From JAVBPP01 sp031549535 (GTDB taxonomy: Bacteria > Bacillota > Clostridia > Oscillospirales > Acutalibacteraceae): a stretch of 35,659 bases of DNA. Made by a program: the position numbers and the translations under genes. The DNA is taken from contig JAVBPP010000088.1 of assembly GCA_031549535.1 (NCBI GenBank), positions 1-35,659 of the forward strand, written 5' to 3'. Positions 1 through 6,795 of the stretch are shown piece by piece. Numbering within the stretch: the first letter of the stretch is position 1; each line of letters starts with the position of its first letter. The notes beneath the pieces were generated by a model. It was not told the DNA's origin, did no database searches, and saw only the letters and a list, made by a program, of their open reading frames with translations.

Positions 1-160
1 AGAGCAGCAGCAGAAAGCTCGCCGCCAGCAGCAGATTCTGCGGAGCCCAGGCGAGCACGTCCTCCACCCGCATACCGCGAAAACGCAGCACACCCAGCAC
101 TATCATTCCGGCAAACACCAGGATGGAGACGACGCGCAACGCGGTTATCCATTTTTTCAT
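1..160 (-). CDS. N-terminal fragment of a small membrane protein, possibly TVP38/TMEM64-like (cut by window edge)
   Basis: Only the first 53 codons are in the window. The ATG at 160 lies just after the stop of the ABC permease (168-170), with a weak GAGGG ribosome site spanning that stop, so it is probably translated from the same message. The visible protein starts MKKWITALR and has one hydrophobic segment at about residues 8-25. A short polar loop with RVEDVLAWAP follows, then a second hydrophobic run rich in Leu/Ala that continues past the edge. A first helix followed by a 'vedvl.y.P.n..LAA' segment resembles TVP38/TMEM64 (VTT) proteins, but too little is present to be sure. The function is unknown. 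Confidence 0.6.
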   Translation of the reverse strand, partial: MKKWITALRVVSILVFAGMIVLGVLRFRGMRVEDVLAWAPQNLLLAASFLLLL

Positions 161-167
161 ACAGCCC

Positions 168-1415
168 TCAATTCGCCTTTTTCAGCAGCTTCAGCAGCTC
201 CGAAAGCTTGGGCGGCTTGCCGTAGAGCAGCACACCGATGCGATAAATCCCGGCGGCCAGATAGCCAAGCGCAACCACGCCGCCGACCATCAGCAGCAGG
301 GAAAGTGCGATCTCCCAAGGAGCCGCGCTGTTGTTTAAGATGCGCACAAACATACTCATGGGCGCAGTGAGGGGAACAAAGGACATCACTTTCAGGAGCA
401 GTGACTCCGTTTTGCCGAATATCATGGAAAACAGGCTCACGATGAACATAAACACCACCAGCAGGGTAACGGGCATGCTCAAGGTGTTTACATCCTCCAA
501 GCGGCTGGCCAGGGACCCGAGCGCCCCATATAAAAAGGCGTAAAGGAAGTAGCCCAAAAGGAAAAATACCAGCGTATACAGCAGCATCTCTGTTTCGCCC
601 TCAAACAGGCCGGAAATGGTGGCGTTATCCGCCCAGCTTGCCTTGTTTAGGCTGTAAGCACCCAGGGCGGCGGATATCCAGACCGTCATTTGCAGCAATC
701 CTGCGCAGCCCACGCCGAACACCTTGCCGAACATCAGCGAGGAGGGCTTGGCGCTGGTGATGAGCAGCTCCATCGCACGGGAGGATTTCTCTGTAGCCAC
801 GCTTTGGGCAACAATCTGGCCATAGAGCATAATAGACATATACAGCAGCATCGTCAGCGCGTAGATATAACCAAAACTCTTGGTATTATCATTTCCGGTT
901 GCGATGACCTCATAGTCTGTCGCTGCGCCTGCCAGGGCGACGCTGTCCTGCGGGGATACGCCGTAGCGCGCGAGCGTTTCACTGCGGTATTGCAGCAAAA
1001 TCAAGCTATCCAGCTGACGGTCAGCGGTATCAATCATGCTGACATTCTGCGTAATAAGCTTATATTCCAAGGGGGAGGTGAAAAGCAGGGCATAGTTATA
1101 TGCGCCGGACTTCACCTTTTCCTCCAGCTGTGCCTGCGTTTCTGACACGGCAAGCGTTTTGCATTGGAGCGCGGCCGCTAAAAAGTCCGCAACGCCCTGT
1201 GATTGATCCGCTGTGCTCACAGCAATCGTTTTATCGGCAAAATCGGAGGTCTCCGGCTCGGTTTCGGGCTGCTCGCCCCTGATTTCTTCCAAAATGCCGG
1301 GGTAAAACAGGCCACCCGCAATGAGCAGCGCAATTAAAACGGTTAACACCATAAAAGACTTCGCCTTCAACGTGTTTAAAAATTCAAAGCGAAAAATGTT
1401 GATAAACTGGTTCAT
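168..1415 (-). CDS. ABC transporter permease, NatB/ABC-2 type
   Basis: A 415-residue integral membrane protein, the permease partner of the ATPase encoded just upstream (gap 19 bases). The N-terminal helix is at about residues 20-40. A long, mostly polar extracytoplasmic domain (about 45-215) follows, then five or so hydrophobic helices up to the C-terminus. This is the usual shape of ABC-2 permeases of the NatB/COG1668 group, which export Na+ or other small cytotoxic compounds. I chose the ATG at 1415 (MNQFINIF) because GGAGAGGG lies 8 bases upstream; the open frame extends 19 codons further but into the upstream gene's stop region. The substrate cannot be deduced. Family assignment is solid; the sodium-efflux role is only by analogy. 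Confidence 0.88.
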   Translation of the reverse strand: MNQFINIFRFEFLNTLKAKSFMVLTVLIALLIAGGLFYPGILEEIRGEQPETEPETSDFADKTIAVSTADQSQGVADFLAAALQCKTLAVSETQAQLEEKVKSGAYNYALLFTSPLEYKLITQNVSMIDTADRQLDSLILLQYRSETLARYGVSPQDSVALAGAATDYEVIATGNDNTKSFGYIYALTMLLYMSIMLYGQIVAQSVATEKSSRAMELLITSAKPSSLMFGKVFGVGCAGLLQMTVWISAALGAYSLNKASWADNATISGLFEGETEMLLYTLVFFLLGYFLYAFLYGALGSLASRLEDVNTLSMPVTLLVVFMFIVSLFSMIFGKTESLLLKVMSFVPLTAPMSMFVRILNNSAAPWEIALSLLLMVGGVVALGYLAAGIYRIGVLLYGKPPKLSELLKLLKKAN

Positions 1416-1434
1416 GTCAAATCCCTCTCCTTCC

Positions 1435-2346
1435 TTAAATTCCGTCGCGCGTGTGCGCAACAAAAATATCATTTAGGGAAGGCTCATAAACCGTAAACGC
1501 ATCGATATCCATTGCCGACTGCGTAATTTCCTGCAGCAGCGCGCCCTTATCCCCGGGGCTTTGCAGCTGCACGCTGAGCACATCCTCGCTTACAGTACTT
1601 TCCAAAACAAAGGGCAGCGCCCTTTGCGTGAGCATTTCACGCAGGGCGGCGGGGTTCTCCAGGCGAACGTCTATCCGGCTGCGCGGCGCACGGCGCTTGA
1701 TTTCCTTAATACTGCCGGAAACCACAATGTTGCCGCCGTTCAAAATGGCGATATCGTTGCAGAATTCCTCGATATAATTCATCTGGTGGCTGGAGAAGAA
1801 CACGATTTTATCCCGGGAAATGAGCTCAAACACCAAATCCTTCAACAGCATAGCGTTCACCGGGTCAAGGCCTGAAAACGGCTCATCTAACACAATTAAA
1901 TCCGGGTCGGCAATCAGCGTTGCCGCAAACTGGATTTTCTGCTGGTTGCCCTTGGAGAGCGTGAGCAACTTTTTGTTTGTGTATTCCTGCATGCCAAGGC
2001 GCTCCAGCAGCGCGAGGGCGCTTTTTTTTGCCTGCGCCTGCTTCATCCCCGCGAGCATACCAAAATACAGCAGTTGATCCAGGATGGTTTTTTTCGGATA
2101 CATGCCGCGCTCCTCCGGCAAATAACCCACGCGCAGCTTGGCACGGTTCATGGGCTGCCCGTCGATGAGCACCTGGCCGCTATCTGCGCGGAACACCTGC
2201 ATAATGATGCGGATGAGCGTTGTCTTCCCCGCGCCGTTGCGTCCCAAAACGCCGAACGCCTTGCCGGAATTTGCCTGCAGCGAAATGCCCTTGAGCACTT
2301 CTTTTTCGCCAAAGCTCTTTGTAATATCAGTGGTTTGTAATTTCAT
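1435..2346 (-). CDS. ABC transporter ATP-binding protein, NatA type
   Basis: A 303-residue ABC ATPase. Walker A is GRNGAGKTT at about residues 35-43, the signature is LSKGNQQK, and Walker B is LIVLDEPFSGLDP followed by the switch His in FFSSHQ. The last 80 residues form the extra C-terminal domain (DUF4162-like, ending SLNDIFV) typical of NatA/COG4152 ATPases that pair with ABC-2 permeases. GGAG lies 6 bases before the ATG at 2346. It begins only 11 bases after the DUF1667 gene and is followed after 19 bases by the permease, so the two form an exporter module at the distal end of the oxidoreductase operon. Whether export is functionally tied to the oxidoreductases is not evident from the sequence. 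Confidence 0.92.
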   Translation of the reverse strand: MKLQTTDITKSFGEKEVLKGISLQANSGKAFGVLGRNGAGKTTLIRIIMQVFRADSGQVLIDGQPMNRAKLRVGYLPEERGMYPKKTILDQLLYFGMLAGMKQAQAKKSALALLERLGMQEYTNKKLLTLSKGNQQKIQFAATLIADPDLIVLDEPFSGLDPVNAMLLKDLVFELISRDKIVFFSSHQMNYIEEFCNDIAILNGGNIVVSGSIKEIKRRAPRSRIDVRLENPAALREMLTQRALPFVLESTVSEDVLSVQLQSPGDKGALLQEITQSAMDIDAFTVYEPSLNDIFVAHTRDGI

Positions 2347-2357
2347 TGTTTACTCCA

Positions 2358-2708
2358 TTATTCCATACTGGCGGTGGCGATAATATCCGTTCCGAACACA
2401 TCGGCAAGGACGACATCGCCCATCTTCAAACGCTGTGTGACGCAGGCTCCGCGAATCAGGCGCATGGCCTCCCGCTGTTTCTCCTTCGGGATTTCATCGC
2501 GTGTCTTCACCGGCAGCCGGGGCATATCCGCAAATACGGTTTTTACCGTGGAAGCAAGGGAGCGCATCGGCGCCGTCAGCTCTGCCACAGCAAAGTCCAC
2601 GCCTTTTTTGCATTGCGCACCCTCCACTTGAATCCCCTGCGCGCTTTGGCTCACCGAAAGGCGGCAACCATTTGGGCAGACGATGCATACCAGCTCCTGT
2701 TCTGCCAT
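2358..2708 (-). CDS. DUF1667 cysteine-motif protein
   Basis: A 116-residue soluble protein with an N-terminal CxxCxxxC motif (CIVCPNGC, residues 8-15), which suggests a metal or Fe-S site. The remainder is a compact domain with the pattern seen in DUF1667 proteins. In Clostridia, DUF1667 genes accompany a GlpA-like FAD oxidoreductase and a second FAD/NAD oxidoreductase, which is the arrangement here apart from the inserted hydrolase gene. It may therefore be a small electron-transfer or assembly subunit of that complex; this is inferred from gene order, not shown. AAGGAGGG sits 7 bases before the ATG at 2708, and the hydrolase stop lies 13 bases upstream, so it is part of the operon. Confidence 0.9.
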   Translation of the reverse strand: MAEQELVCIVCPNGCRLSVSQSAQGIQVEGAQCKKGVDFAVAELTAPMRSLASTVKTVFADMPRLPVKTRDEIPKEKQREAMRLIRGACVTQRLKMGDVVLADVFGTDIIATASME

Positions 2709-2721
2709 TGCGCTTCCCTCC

Positions 2722-3555
2722 TTATAGGGTTATTTCCATCCCGTCGTAAGAAACAAGGAAGCCCTCGTTTTCCACTTCGCGAAACAAATCATCATAGCTT
2801 GCAAGGCCGTTGTGGGAAAAATGGTGCAGGCAAAACTGTGTGTTCGCATCTGCACAGCCAATTTTAATCAAGCGCTCGCGCACCTCCTTGCAGGTGACAA
2901 CGCTCATATGATTGCTGCGGTAGCCCACAAGGGAACCGGTGCAATCCAGCGAAACAAAATCAAAACGCAGGCCGGATTTCTTCATATAACGCCAGGTCGC
3001 CTCCGGAAAGTAGCCGGTGTCGTTGGCGTACAGAACCGTCTTTTCCCCGTCGCTCACGGAATAAAACAGCGGGTCAAGGTCTTTCGCATGATCCGCCTTA
3101 TAGGCGACCACCTGGTAGCGTTCCACCGCAAACGGTTCAAACGGCTCCACCGTCTGCAGGCGCACATTGTCGTTCGGCACCGCCTTTTCTTTTAAAACTG
3201 CCGCAATGCCCTTGCCGCTTTTTTTCGAGGCAAACACCGTCATAAGCGGCGGATTCCCTTCCGGAAAGTGGGCAAAGCCGTTTTTACGCATCTCAAAATC
3301 CACGGCGTAAAGATGGTCGGCATGGCCGTGCGTAATCAAGCAGCTGCGCACCGGCAGCAAATCCAGCCCCTGCATAAGCACATGGGCATAGGTATCGGGC
3401 GGAAAATCCAGCAGGATTCTATCGTCAATAATTGCCTGTGAGCGGGTGCGCAGATTGCGCCCGCCCGCCGTACGAGAACGTTCACAGACCTCGCACGCAC
3501 AAAACAGGGCAGGAACCCCCTCCGCGGCGCCGGTGCCCAGATACTTGAATTTCAT
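2722..3555 (-). CDS. MBL-fold metallo-hydrolase, PhnP-like
   Basis: A 277-residue metallo-beta-lactamase-fold protein. The metal-binding motif THGHADH is at residues 75-81 and further His-rich segments (HHFSHNG) occur near the C-terminus. An N-terminal CACEVC cluster (Cys 19, 21, 24) corresponds to the structural zinc site of PhnP-type phosphodiesterases, which hydrolyse cyclic phosphodiesters. I prefer the ATG at 3555. The ATG at 3567 also fits the frame but directly abuts the AAAGGA ribosome site with no spacing, whereas 3555 has 12 bases. The gene splits the usual oxidoreductase-DUF1667 order and has its own promoter and a structured leader (3568-3676), so it is probably regulated separately. 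The substrate is unknown; a phosphodiester is inferred from the family. Confidence 0.88.
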   Translation of the reverse strand: MKFKYLGTGAAEGVPALFCACEVCERSRTAGGRNLRTRSQAIIDDRILLDFPPDTYAHVLMQGLDLLPVRSCLITHGHADHLYAVDFEMRKNGFAHFPEGNPPLMTVFASKKSGKGIAAVLKEKAVPNDNVRLQTVEPFEPFAVERYQVVAYKADHAKDLDPLFYSVSDGEKTVLYANDTGYFPEATWRYMKKSGLRFDFVSLDCTGSLVGYRSNHMSVVTCKEVRERLIKIGCADANTQFCLHHFSHNGLASYDDLFREVENEGFLVSYDGMEITL

Positions 3556-3567
3556 ATATATGACCAT

Positions 3568-3676
3568 TCCTTTCAGAAGCCGGTAGAAGTTTTGTGCGGT
3601 CGCCCGCAGGCGATTTCAGCTATCAATCCCAGCTGAAAAGCACAAAACTTCCTGTATGAAAGATTTTCTTTCATAC
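3568..3676 (-). ncRNA. Candidate structured cis-regulatory RNA or structured repeat, copy A
   Basis: Read on the minus strand, this leader contains four elements. (i) A 10-bp hairpin with arms GTATGAAAGA/TCTTTCATAC. (ii) A 12-bp closing stem, GAAGTTTTGTGC pairing with GCACAAAACTTC (plus coordinates 3640-3651 and 3586-3597). (iii) Inside that stem, an 8-bp hairpin TTTCAGCT/AGCTGAAA with loop GGGATTGAT, and a short CGCC/GGCG hairpin. (iv) A single-stranded tail ACCGGCTTCTGAAAGGA that holds the Shine-Dalgarno of the hydrolase gene. A nearly identical copy lies at 28871-28979 on the plus strand, in front of an unrelated gene. Differences in the folded core are two compensated base pairs. I do not recognise a known riboswitch class. 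A structured repeat remains the main alternative. Confidence 0.72.
3573..3674 (-). CDS. Possible 33-codon leader peptide inside structured element, copy A
   Basis: An ATG at 3674 is preceded by AAGGAG at 8 bases spacing and opens 33 codons (start MKENLSYRKF, end HKTSTGF) ending in TGA at 3573, just before the Shine-Dalgarno of the hydrolase gene. The frame is also open in copy B, but there the start is TTG with no ribosome site. The differences between copies (Tyr/Asn, Gln/Arg, one silent) are exactly those that preserve base pairing. The RNA or DNA structure is therefore more likely than the peptide to be what is maintained. A regulatory leader peptide in copy A cannot be excluded. Confidence 0.25.
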   Translation of the reverse strand: MKENLSYRKFCAFQLGLIAEIACGRPHKTSTGF

Positions 3677-3707
3677 TTCAGCTCCTTATTGTTTGAATCG
3701 CAACGCT

Positions 3708-3736
3708 ATTATGGAGCTTCTGCAAAAAAAAGTCAA
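3708..3736 (-). promoter_or_regulatory. Internal promoter for the hydrolase-DUF1667-ABC part of the operon
   Basis: On the minus strand, TTGACT (plus 3731-3736, overlapping the stop codon of the upstream oxidoreductase) is followed by a 17-base spacer and CATAAT (plus 3708-3713). The predicted start near 3701 would put the whole structured element in a leader of about 145 bases ahead of the hydrolase gene. This is a sigma-A match by eye only. Confidence 0.6.
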
Positions 3737-4992
3737 GGATTCACAAGATGCAGCACAATTTCCTCCGCCGCCCCGGGTTGCTGCTTGGGCTGCAACACCT
3801 CCATTTCGGAGGGCAGCAGGCGCATATATTTTTTTGTTGCCAGCGTTGCATCGCCCGCAGAAAGCGTCACGCGTCTGCCGCGCACATCCTCCCGGCTGCG
3901 AAAATAAAGCAGCAGCGGCTCCCCTGCCTGTGGGTCATACTGTTGGGGCACTACATACAAAAAGTCCTTTGCATCATATTGGATGCGCCGTGTTTTCCCG
4001 CTCGCTCTGCCGCCTTTTGCCCAAGCCGCCGCACCGCGCCCGGCCGTTTGGGCGCTTTTCGTGACCCAATCCACCAGATCGTTCACATGCAGGGCGTTCC
4101 CGCAGGAAAACACGCCGGGAACGCTCGTCATTAGGCTCTGATCCACTACAGGCCCCTTGGTCGCCGGATCCAGCGCCACACCCAGCAGCTGCGCCACTTC
4201 ATTTTCCGGCAGCAGGCCGACGGAAAGAATCAGCGCGTCGCAGGGAATCTGCCGCTGCGTTCCGGGGATGGGCTGCAGCTGTTCATCCACCTGCGCAACC
4301 TCCACCGCGCTCACGCGCTTTTCACCGAACACCCGCGTCACCGTGCAGGAGAGATGGAGCGGAATGTGAAAATCGTTCAGGCACTGCGCCACATTGCGGG
4401 CAAGGCCGGCGGGCGCATCCTTGATTTCATAAACGCCCTCCACCTGGGCACCCTCCAGCGTGAGCCGCCTTGCCATAATCATACCGATATCGCCGCTGCC
4501 CAGAATGACGCAGCGCTTGGTGGGCAGTGTGCCGAGAATGTTGGTGAAATACTGCGCCGTGCCCGCCGTGAAAATCCCCGCCGGGCGCGTGCCGTGGATG
4601 AACACCTGGCGGGAGCTGCGCTCACGGCAGCCGCAGGCCAACACCAGCGCTTTGGCATAAAACGCCCGTATACCCTGCGCGCTCTGCGTGACAACGGAAA
4701 ACCCGTCCTCGGTCTTTTCCAACTCTGTCACAAAGGCGTTTAAAATATAGTCCGTCTCCGCCGCGCGAAAGCGGTCAATAAAGCGTTGGGCATATTCCGG
4801 CCCGGTGAGCCGTTCGCCGAATTCCAGCAGGCCGAAGCCCTCATGCACACATTGCTTGAGGATGCCGCCGAGCTTGGCTTCGCGTTCAATCAGCAGAACA
4901 GCTGCGCCACCCGCCTGCGCCTCCAGCGCCGCCGCAAGCCCCGCGGGCCCGCCGCCGAGCACAATTACATCATAGTTATTACGAAGCGTCAT
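3733..4992 (-). CDS. FAD/NAD(P)-dependent oxidoreductase, partner of the GlpA-like protein
   Basis: A 419-residue pyridine nucleotide-disulphide-type flavoprotein. The FAD-binding motif LGGGPAG is at residues 12-18 and a second Rossmann motif LGSGDIG lies in the middle for NAD(P)H. The conserved block GGILKQCVHEGFGL and a C-terminal domain of about 80 residues are typical of proteins encoded beside clostridial GlpA-like dehydrogenases. It probably passes electrons from the partner flavoprotein to NAD or a carrier; this is inferred from family and gene order. The start chosen is ATG 4992, with GGAGG 9 bases upstream. It overlaps the end of the upstream gene by 14 bases, implying translational coupling. 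The longer frame would begin with TTG at 5010. Confidence 0.88.
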   Translation of the reverse strand: MTLRNNYDVIVLGGGPAGLAAALEAQAGGAAVLLIEREAKLGGILKQCVHEGFGLLEFGERLTGPEYAQRFIDRFRAAETDYILNAFVTELEKTEDGFSVVTQSAQGIRAFYAKALVLACGCRERSSRQVFIHGTRPAGIFTAGTAQYFTNILGTLPTKRCVILGSGDIGMIMARRLTLEGAQVEGVYEIKDAPAGLARNVAQCLNDFHIPLHLSCTVTRVFGEKRVSAVEVAQVDEQLQPIPGTQRQIPCDALILSVGLLPENEVAQLLGVALDPATKGPVVDQSLMTSVPGVFSCGNALHVNDLVDWVTKSAQTAGRGAAAWAKGGRASGKTRRIQYDAKDFLYVVPQQYDPQAGEPLLLYFRSREDVRGRRVTLSAGDATLATKKYMRLLPSEMEVLQPKQQPGAAEEIVLHLVNP

Positions 4993-6694
4993 CTTCCGCA
5001 GCCTCCTCAAACAACAGTCCCGAACCTTCCCCGCTCTTGGTAACCTCCGTGAGCTTCATGCCGCGCTGTTCACAGATAATTTGCACCACAGGCGGCATGC
5101 AAAAGCCGCCCTGACAGCGCCCCATACCCGGACGCACCCGGCGTTTAATTGCATCCACGGAGGTGGCCGGCAGCGGGGAATTGACCGCGTCCGCGATTTC
5201 GCCCTTGCTGATGCCCTCGCAGCGGCAGACAACCACGCCGTAATCCGGATTGCGTGCAATCAGGCGCTGCTTTTCTTCCAGCGAAAGCTTGGCGAGCACA
5301 GGCGGCGCTTTGCGCACCGGGTCAAAACGCTCGTTGGGAACCACCGGCGTTTCTTTCTGCAATATTGCAATGCTCAGCCTTGCAATTTCCTCTGCAATCG
5401 CAGGGGCGCTGGCAAGGCCGGGGGATTGAATCGCCGCCGCGTGCACCAGATTTTTTACCCGCTCCGAGGCCTCCACGATAAACTCCTCTTCATAGTTCGC
5501 GGCGCGGATCCCCGCAAAGTAGGTAATCACATCCGCGCGGCTCAAGCCCTTTATTGTAGGCAGGTGCTTCTCCAAAACAGCGTCCAGATTCTCGCGGCTG
5601 GTGGAAAAATCCTCCCGATACGGCTGCTCATAGGCATCGGGGCCAATCAGAATATTTCCGTCAATCGTCGGCACGAGTCCGCCGCCCTTGGTGTCTGAAA
5701 AATACTGTTTGATGGCTACCACGCCGAGCGAGCGCTGCAGCAAATGGCCCTTGCTTTTATCCAGAATCGCACATTGCCCCTTGCGCGGGTGGATGCTGAA
5801 AAAGCGATCCCCGGCCATTTCGGCGACCAAATCGCTGAACACCCCCGCCGCATTGATGACAAGGCGCGGATAAATGACTCCGCGGTTCGTCTGCACAGAA
5901 GCAATGCGTCCGCCCAACACTGTCATGCCCTGCACGATGGTATCCAACGCAACGCGCGCACCGTTTTCAATTGCATGTTCCGCCAGGGCAACAGTCAATT
6001 TATAGGGCGAGAGATAGCCCGTGGAGGGCATATCATAGCCTGCGAGGATGCCGTCCATAATATGCGGCTCCATTTGCAGCAGCTGCTCCCGATTAAAATG
6101 CGCAAAGGGTATGCCCATCTTTTTCGCCCTGCGCGGCATAACGGGTTTGGCAAGCAGGTCAATGAGCTTGTCGCCAAACAACATGGCGCTGCTCCAGCGC
6201 TCAAAGGGGACGGATAAATCCTTGCACAACTGGGTATACAGGGCATTGCCCCGCACATTCATCTCGCCGCGTTTGGTTCCAGGGTGAGAAGCAATGCCCG
6301 GGTGAATCATGCCGTCATTGCGGGAGGAGGCGTGCATGGCAACATCGCTCTCCTTATCCAGCAGCAAAATATCCAGCTTTTGCCTGCTCAGCTCACGCGC
6401 TATGGCACAGCCGATAACGCCGCCGCCGATGATGAGCACATCGGGCCGCGCGTTCTCATATGCACCATCCCGCAGGCGCGGCGCTCGGATGGGCGGGGGT
6501 GTGAAGCCATGCAGCGCAATGTCGTTCACCACGCCTTTAAAACCGTATTTTGCGGCCAGGCGCCCGGCGCTGACAATTTGCGCCCACTCCGCCAGCTCCC
6601 CTGTTAAGCGCACAGAGCTGCCCACTTCACAGCAGCCAATGTCTCCATATTGCTTTTGCAGTTTTTTTTGCAGTTTGTGCAGTTTTGCGGCCAT
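4979..6694 (-). CDS. GlpA-like FAD-dependent oxidoreductase with C-terminal BFD [2Fe-2S] domain
   Basis: A 571-residue protein. Residues 1-75 form a small domain with GFKGVVNDI, seen at the N-terminus of clostridial homologues. A DAO-type FAD domain starts with IIGGGVIG at about 88-95 and continues to about residue 440. The C-terminus has a bacterioferritin-associated-ferredoxin-like [2Fe-2S] domain with CRC (490, 492) and CQGGFC (527, 532). This is the architecture of anaerobic glycerol-3-phosphate dehydrogenase-like enzymes (GlpA group), though 2-hydroxy-acid or amino-acid substrates are also possible. It is first in the operon, has AAGGGGAG 7 bases before the ATG, and is driven by a promoter interlocked with that of the divergent GntR gene, which is its likely regulator. 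Confidence 0.9.
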   Translation of the reverse strand: MAAKLHKLQKKLQKQYGDIGCCEVGSSVRLTGELAEWAQIVSAGRLAAKYGFKGVVNDIALHGFTPPPIRAPRLRDGAYENARPDVLIIGGGVIGCAIARELSRQKLDILLLDKESDVAMHASSRNDGMIHPGIASHPGTKRGEMNVRGNALYTQLCKDLSVPFERWSSAMLFGDKLIDLLAKPVMPRRAKKMGIPFAHFNREQLLQMEPHIMDGILAGYDMPSTGYLSPYKLTVALAEHAIENGARVALDTIVQGMTVLGGRIASVQTNRGVIYPRLVINAAGVFSDLVAEMAGDRFFSIHPRKGQCAILDKSKGHLLQRSLGVVAIKQYFSDTKGGGLVPTIDGNILIGPDAYEQPYREDFSTSRENLDAVLEKHLPTIKGLSRADVITYFAGIRAANYEEEFIVEASERVKNLVHAAAIQSPGLASAPAIAEEIARLSIAILQKETPVVPNERFDPVRKAPPVLAKLSLEEKQRLIARNPDYGVVVCRCEGISKGEIADAVNSPLPATSVDAIKRRVRPGMGRCQGGFCMPPVVQIICEQRGMKLTEVTKSGEGSGLLFEEAAEDDAS

Positions 6695-6712
6695 ACGATT
6701 GCTCCCCTTAAG

Positions 6713-6728
6713 ATTCGGTCGTCCGAAT
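6713..6728. promoter_or_regulatory. Palindromic operator candidate
   Basis: ATTCGG-tcgt-CCGAAT is a perfect 6+6 inverted repeat. It lies just downstream of the predicted minus-strand start point and upstream of the oxidoreductase ribosome site. Its position and symmetry fit a binding site for the adjacent GntR protein. No consensus is known to me for this regulator. Confidence 0.4.
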
Positions 6729-6731
6729 ATC

Positions 6732-6768
6732 TTGACAACAGTGTACCCCTATACTATACTTATGTCAA
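6732..6768. promoter_or_regulatory. Interlocked face-to-face divergent promoters
   Basis: Plus strand: TTGACA (6732-6737), 17-base spacer, TATACT (6755-6760), reading to the GntR gene. Minus strand: TTGACA (plus 6763-6768), 17-base spacer, TACACT (plus 6740-6745), reading to the oxidoreductase operon. Each promoter's -35 box lies downstream of the other's -10, so the two occupy the same 37 bases and cannot be used at the same time. The two -35 boxes form a CTTGACA...TGTCAAG inverted repeat. Confidence 0.8.
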
Positions 6769-6795
6769 GTAAAATAAACCGTGCCGAGGTATTAC

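Noticed and set aside
2494..2688. Possible CRISPR or tandem-repeat signal in the GC-rich minus-strand genes
   Set aside because: No regularly spaced direct repeat of 20 bases or more was found here or elsewhere in the window.
3568..3676. Copy A as a rho-independent terminator
   Set aside because: Several stems are strong, but none is followed by a T-run on the minus strand, and the element ends in a ribosome site right before a start codon.
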